Source: Canna indica (Eukaryota; Streptophyta; Magnoliopsida; Zingiberales; Cannaceae). From it: a stretch of DNA of 64,000 bases. Under the pieces are notes generated by a model, which ran no database searches, was not told the DNA's origin, and was given only the letters and a program-made list of their open reading frames with translations. The stretch lies in assembly GCA_034359265.1 (NCBI GenBank), contig CP136891.1, positions 8,880,501-8,944,500 on the forward strand. Direction: 5' to 3'. The translations under genes and the position numbers were made by a program. Shown here piece after piece: positions 59,301 through 64,000 of the stretch. How positions within the stretch are numbered: the stretch's first letter is position 1; the number at the start of each line of letters is the position of its first letter.

Positions 59301-61031
59301 TGCATAATATTCTCCTATAGAGTGTTAGAATATAATGAATGAATCTTGTCTCATCAATCTATCATGTGAATTGATAATTGTGTCAAATTTAAAGTACTGG
59401 ATTATATAATATTTTGCATATAAAAGGTTCTTTAGTTTCAGATTTCACATTCCTACATAAGATTTAGTTGAGTGTGAGAATATGCAATATGCAAGAATCA
59501 ACATTATTGCTTTGACATGATCAAAGTGTAAACACCAAACATATAAGGAAAATTAGCATATGCTAATTAAGAGTTCAAAAATTTGTCAACTCAAAAAACA
59601 CACAAGTTCCTTGCTGGGTTCAATTTGCAGTCAAGTCAAAATAGTTACCTAATATACAAATTAGCAATAGATCATCTCAAGAATGGAGTGGATCCAGGTA
59701 AAAGACTTTAAGCCATCTACCAATCTGTAGGCAGTAAGCAAATTAGCCCCACACTGTTGCAAGTCAAGCTCAATTTTCCAGTTTCATCATAGCAGATTCA
59801 GCATCAACGGGGGCCTAATAAACCAAACATTGGAAAAAAAAGGAATTGTGGTTATAAAAAGGACTTTAATGGAAAGGGTAGAGGCAACACTGAAACATGC
59901 ATGCATAATTAACCTTCCAAGCTGGAGAATAGAGATATTGTGTTAGATTCACTATAACTGCAGTTTTATGGCTGCTTTAATGGAGGAACTAGGAAGATTG
60001 TAGAACCAAAAGAATTTGTTGTACAAAGTCTAATTCCAGTAGATTCTCTTTTCAAGTTGGAGACATTTCCTTAACCACTACCTCATGTACAAGTATGCAA
60101 AAACTTCATGGACCACTGACCCAAAGAATAATGGTGGGGATCCCACCAACTGACATGCAGTCAAGTTGCTAGCACTTTGAGTCTTAGGTTTTTGAAAAAC
60201 TGGATCACAAGTTCATTGAGACTGATGGTGAAAAAATCAGAATGCCAGTGCATTGCAAGTTTCACAGTTATCTCTAGTTATTCCATACATTAATTATCCA
60301 TAACCATTAGCTAATTAAGCTAATTGACTCTATAGATTATCCGTGAAAGAAAAGAAATGGATAAGTTGAATATCCTCAAATGAGCACTGTACAATTTGAG
60401 AGGATATTCCATCCTAGTTCAGTCAAGAAATATATTTATCAGATTTTAGTCATATATGATCTCCTATATGGAGCTCAAAGCTTGCCAGACTCCTGCTAGT
60501 GTGCTTCTCTCATTGTCAAGTATTCACAGAAGAGAAATGCACCATAATTGATTTTTATAATATGAAATAATTAATCTATAATTTTTCCATCCTGAGTGGG
60601 AATAACTCCAATACCATAAGAACATAAAAATTCATGTTTGTCATCCCAGTATTAATGTCATGGATGCATCTTAGAATTCCTCCTATTTTCTTTTTCTCCA
60701 TGACCGGGTTGATGCTGCGCCCAGTTCATGTTTTCCTTCGGCATGAAAACAGCTACAGTCCTTTAAAGTAAGAAAGATCAAAATGTAATATAATAGTCTT
60801 TTCTTATTATCATAATGGATCCTCGTAAAAACTAGAACACTTCTTAATTGTCTTTTTTCTCCTTCATGTACTAGTGTATTGCTTATTTCTGTGTGAGAAT
60901 CAACTGCAATAACCTTTCCCTTTAAAGAAACAAAGAAAAAAGAATATACTGTAATATGTAAACTAAAATAGTTATTACCTCCTCTTGTACAGCTTGTGGC
61001 CTCTACTAGGACTGTTAGGTGGTTTAGGACT
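56325..61031. other. Long intergenic region
   Basis: No convincing gene. The segment 55700-57000 looks like an older repeat into which the hAT MITE inserted: the sequence before the MITE (ATACTTATCATAATATCTAATATGACTTA) recurs in similar form after it near 56370-56405. The plus-strand frame at 58888-59097 shows no recognisable domain. 57.2-60.9 kb is AT-rich unique-looking DNA. Confidence 0.5.
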
Positions 61032-61299
61032 TTAAGCCGAAAATGCCCTGGTTGGTATGGAAGATATGTGAAGTTCCCCATACAAATCTTGGTAGCTTGC
61101 ATCCTTCAACCTACACTTTGGGTGGAGTTGAGACTCTTTTGAAACAGTGATATGCTCCTTTCTTGCATGATCCATGTCCATGAATGGAATCTCCTGCCGT
61201 GGTTGGACATCAGGTTCTCTATCATGGGAGTCAGCTTCCCATACAGCTTTCTGTAACACCTGTCCACTTATGAAGAATGATTTCTTCTCAATCAAACAT
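61032..61299 (-). CDS. Terminal exon of an unrecognised gene
   Basis: A minus-strand exon with a good acceptor (CTGTTTCAG at 61300) opens into 88 residues ending in a stop: it contains LIEKKSFFISGQVLQKAVWEAD, an acidic middle (EIPFMDMDHARKEH) and a polar end (SQLHPKCRLKDASYQDLYGE, then LHISSIPTRAFSA). Entry is with one base completing the previous codon; the other frames stop at once. I do not recognise the family. Upstream exons should lie to the right; a frame at about 62550-62710 (VEITQPSEALPEKVTIEE) is a possible but unsupported candidate. Confidence 0.5.
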
Positions 61300-61887
61300 C
61301 TGAAACAGACAACAAAATTTCCAATAAGAATTAAAATCCCCTACATAGTACATACTGCCTAGAAAAGGAATTTGCTTGTGGAAACAAAGAGTTATCTTGA
61401 AAGCACACACAAAAATTTTACATTTAAGTCTCTTGATGTGTTGTGTACATGTACCATCTGTTATTCATGTGACTCTGAATGCCTCAATAAATATGAAGGA
61501 TTTACACTTTGTATAAATACATATGTTCTAACGTACCATCTATTACTGATGTGCACTTTGTATAAATATGGAGTAAGGATGTCAGAAACTAAAAAAGACT
61601 TAAATTAGCACTTTAATAACTCATTTAAATATGACAAGAGACAGAAAGTGAGGTTTTCACCATGGCAATAATGATGAGTCAGGCTTTGAGTAGGCTCATG
61701 GAACTCTTATCTAATTCGAAGCATAAGAATGTAGTTGCATATTTCTCAACTTTCCACCAAATTCATTGAAGTACAGAATCACTATAAGATCTCAATTAGT
61801 CAGATTAGATGTCATAAAAAATGGTGTACATGAATTTCCTTCCTAGCTGTAGTTTTACTGGTTTAATGTTCTTGGCCCTTTTTGGAC

Positions 61888-62539
61888 CTCGTTTGGTTGA
61901 CACAACTTCCTGCAGGAAGTTGTACTTCGGTTCTTGTTTGGTTGACACACTTCGTGCATTTTACAGGAAGTACAACTTCCTTAGCAAGTGCAACTTTCTG
62001 CAAAACATAAGAAGTAACCTACCTAGGGGGACCTAGATAAGTTGCACTTCTTGCATTGTAATTGAAAGAAAAAGTCAATATTAGCCTCACATTTGCATTT
62101 AATGCAAAATTTATAATTTATATTGTCAACATTATTAGATTAAATAATCTTTGAATTCTCCATATATTTATTTTATTTTATTTTATTTTTAGTAAAATAT
62201 ATAATTTTTCATATTAACTATAAATAAAAATTATTTTTTTAATATAATAAATATATATTATATTAATTATACATGAAAATATTATATTATATTTTACATA
62301 TATATGTTACAATATTTATTTACAAATAAAAATTATTTTTTTATATATACTAACACATATAAATTAAAATATTAATTTATAAAAATAAGAATATATTGGT
62401 CATTTCATATGTACTTCCTAGGAAGTACTCATGTCAATCAAACACTTTTTAGGTACTTCCCGAGAAATACACGTGGGAAGTTAATTCATGGGAACTATAA
62501 CTTATGGTAGAAAATTACTTCCCATGTCAACCAAACGAG
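61888..62539. mobile_element. MITE with perfect 14-bp inverted ends
   Basis: Left end CTCGTTTGGTTGAC and right end GTCAACCAAACGAG are perfect inverted repeats; short GGAAGT(A/T) words repeat throughout both sub-terminal parts, and the core is AT-rich. CGTTTGGTT-type ends are common in plant DNA transposons, but I could not find a target duplication, so the superfamily is open. Confidence 0.7.
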
Positions 62540-63558
62540 ACTTGGTTCATGAAGAGAAAGACAATATGAATAAATTGATTAGATGAACCAGAAAATATTC
62601 CAAATCGGTGTTCAAACTCAAATTTAGAGTGTAATTGGACATAGGAATTTCTTCAATCGTAACTTTTTCAGGCAGGGCTTCACTTGGTTGAGTAATTTCA
62701 ACAAGCAGACTCATTAGCAGCTGTACCAAATACAGTTTCTTTGGAATCATATTGAAGAGCACAAAAGGTAACAGATAAAAATATTTTTTAAAAAACAAAT
62801 CATGAGATTATAAGGTGAATATCCTCTTCAAAATCTTATTCCTGAAGGAATTAATAAATGCAGATCTGTTATGCAGGCTCTCTGGTCACTGGATAGTCAT
62901 ATGCTAATTTTCCATGCACCTAATCAGTTCGTAGCTATGATGATTCTTAGGTAAGATTACAAAGATAAATATGCCAGTGAGTTTAGCTAAGCTGTTTTTG
63001 ATTTATCAAATAGGATGATTTGCTAATTAATCATTTGAAATTGTGTCAAGTATCAAAGCTATTCATCTTTGACCAGGCCACCAGTCCAAGTATATCACTA
63101 CTTTGCATAAAATAAAAAGAGATGAATCCATAAACAAAAACATTAACCATTTATGCGGATTACATCAAGACAACATTTCCTGCTGGTAATGAGTTAGATT
63201 TGAGTTAGACCTTTCTGTTCACAAGCAAAGATAAATCAAAGCCATTCCAACCCAAGAAACAAATCATCTGAATAACATAAGCTCGAGCAACTTCTCAAAA
63301 ATAAAAGAAACATAAGCTTGAGCAGAAGGTAGTTTTACTTTCTCCTATAGTTCTAATAGGCCCTTGCCAATAGGCTGAAGACAACTTTCCCAAGAAGCAA
63401 TTGTAGGTTGGTTCAGTGCAATTCTAGGTTTGCCCTTTACCTTTTTTCACCTCTATCCCTTGTATCGTTTCACCTCTAATGAAATGAAACAAGTAACCTG
63501 ATGTCCTGATATCAAAATAACTTTCCCAAGAAATATCTTCCTCTGCTTAAAAAGTTTT
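62540..63558. other. Intergenic or intronic DNA
   Basis: No recognised gene. It may be an intron of the gene whose last exon is at 61032-61299. Confidence 0.4.
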
Positions 63559-64000
63559 TTTTTGTTGAGAAAAAGCAACTTGCATTCATTTCAAGAGCGA
63601 TGAAAAAGAATACAAGCATAAAGAGGAGGGAGAAAAGAAAAAAGGCCAACAATATATATATACACACACATATAATATATATATATATATATACACATAT
63701 ACATATTAGGGGGAAAGGGAAACTCGTCCAGTGGAAGGCTTAATAAAACCTCACCCCACACAACATTAACAGTCTATAAAACCCAAGTCATCAAGTTAAG
63801 GAGAGGTAGCTATTAACTAGCCGCACTAACAGCTAAAGCAGTAGGGTCATTCTTGATTCCTTCAAAACAACGTCTGTTTCTTTCAAATCAAAGGAACCAA
63901 TTCCAAAAAAGTATCAATCGGAATTTATCACAGCATTTGTCTTCAACGCACAAAACCGAGAAATCCCAAGGACTTGGCCACCCATCACGAGAGAAAGGAC
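63559..64000 (-). mobile_element. 3' end of a LINE-type retrotransposon, cut by the window edge
   Basis: On the minus strand the right edge reads FLWFERNRRCFEGIKN, a form of the W-ERNRR-F motif found at the end of LINE reverse-transcriptase proteins (zf-RVT region), followed by a stop. Then comes about 270 bp of untranslated sequence and, near 63553, an A-rich tail (AACAAAAAAAA on the minus strand). Frame continuity upstream cannot be seen. Confidence 0.65.

Noticed and set aside
62547..62798. 83-residue minus-strand frame as an upstream exon of the gene ending at 61032
   Set aside because: Part of it (VEITQPSEALPEKVTIEE) looks coding-like, but no good donor leads in phase to the 61299 acceptor, so it is not annotated as an exon.

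Overview
This window is plant nuclear DNA, most likely from a non-grass monocot. The evidence is spliced genes with GT-AG (and some GC-AG) introns, AT-rich intergenic DNA, several GC-rich exons, a D-class MADS gene whose C-terminus resembles monocot relatives, and dense DNA transposons. The species cannot be named from the sequence.

Cellular genes. Six genes can be read end to end, and one more only at its last exon. They are a NAC transcription factor of the NAC035/LOV1 type (2632-3877, minus); a single-exon putative membrane-anchored methyltransferase of the At1g29790 type (30182-31477, plus); IspD of the plastid MEP pathway (31720-35987, minus, 12 exons); a pfkB fructokinase (39177-43788, minus, 5 exons); a secreted class III peroxidase (46371-47572, minus, 4 exons); and a SEEDSTICK/AGL11-type MADS-box gene (49322-54194, minus, 7 coding exons). 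An unrecognised terminal exon lies at 61032-61299 (minus). For every multi-exon model the summed exon lengths divide by three and the reading frame stays open. The genes do not form an evident pathway cluster. The methyltransferase and IspD genes converge, with 242 bp between their stop codons.

Mobile DNA. About 5.0-28.5 kb is mostly transposon. A complete CACTA (En/Spm) element at 7574-14872 has a 3-bp target duplication, an uninterrupted TNP2-type transposase frame, a five-exon second gene, and subterminal repeat arrays. A second, decayed copy of the same family (21082-28088) sits inside a Mutator-like element (19202-28500, 9-bp target duplication) that carries fragments of a proline-rich protein gene in inverted orientation: a Pack-MULE with a nested CACTA. 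Smaller elements with checkable target duplications are a solo LTR beside the NAC gene, two MULE-type MITEs (one inside a fructokinase intron), hAT-type MITEs rich in GGGTCGGGT, and a 326-bp mini-CACTA inside an inverted-repeat element. The region 36.36-38.48 kb holds a foldback structure directly followed by a tandem array bounded by inverted termini. A LINE remnant runs off the right edge.

Most unusual points: the nested Pack-MULE/CACTA; a 190-bp palindrome plus a 26-bp minisatellite inside the leader intron of the intact CACTA transposase gene; three GC-AG introns among 26 coding introns of the cellular genes; and a palindrome-containing tandem array with transposon-like ends.
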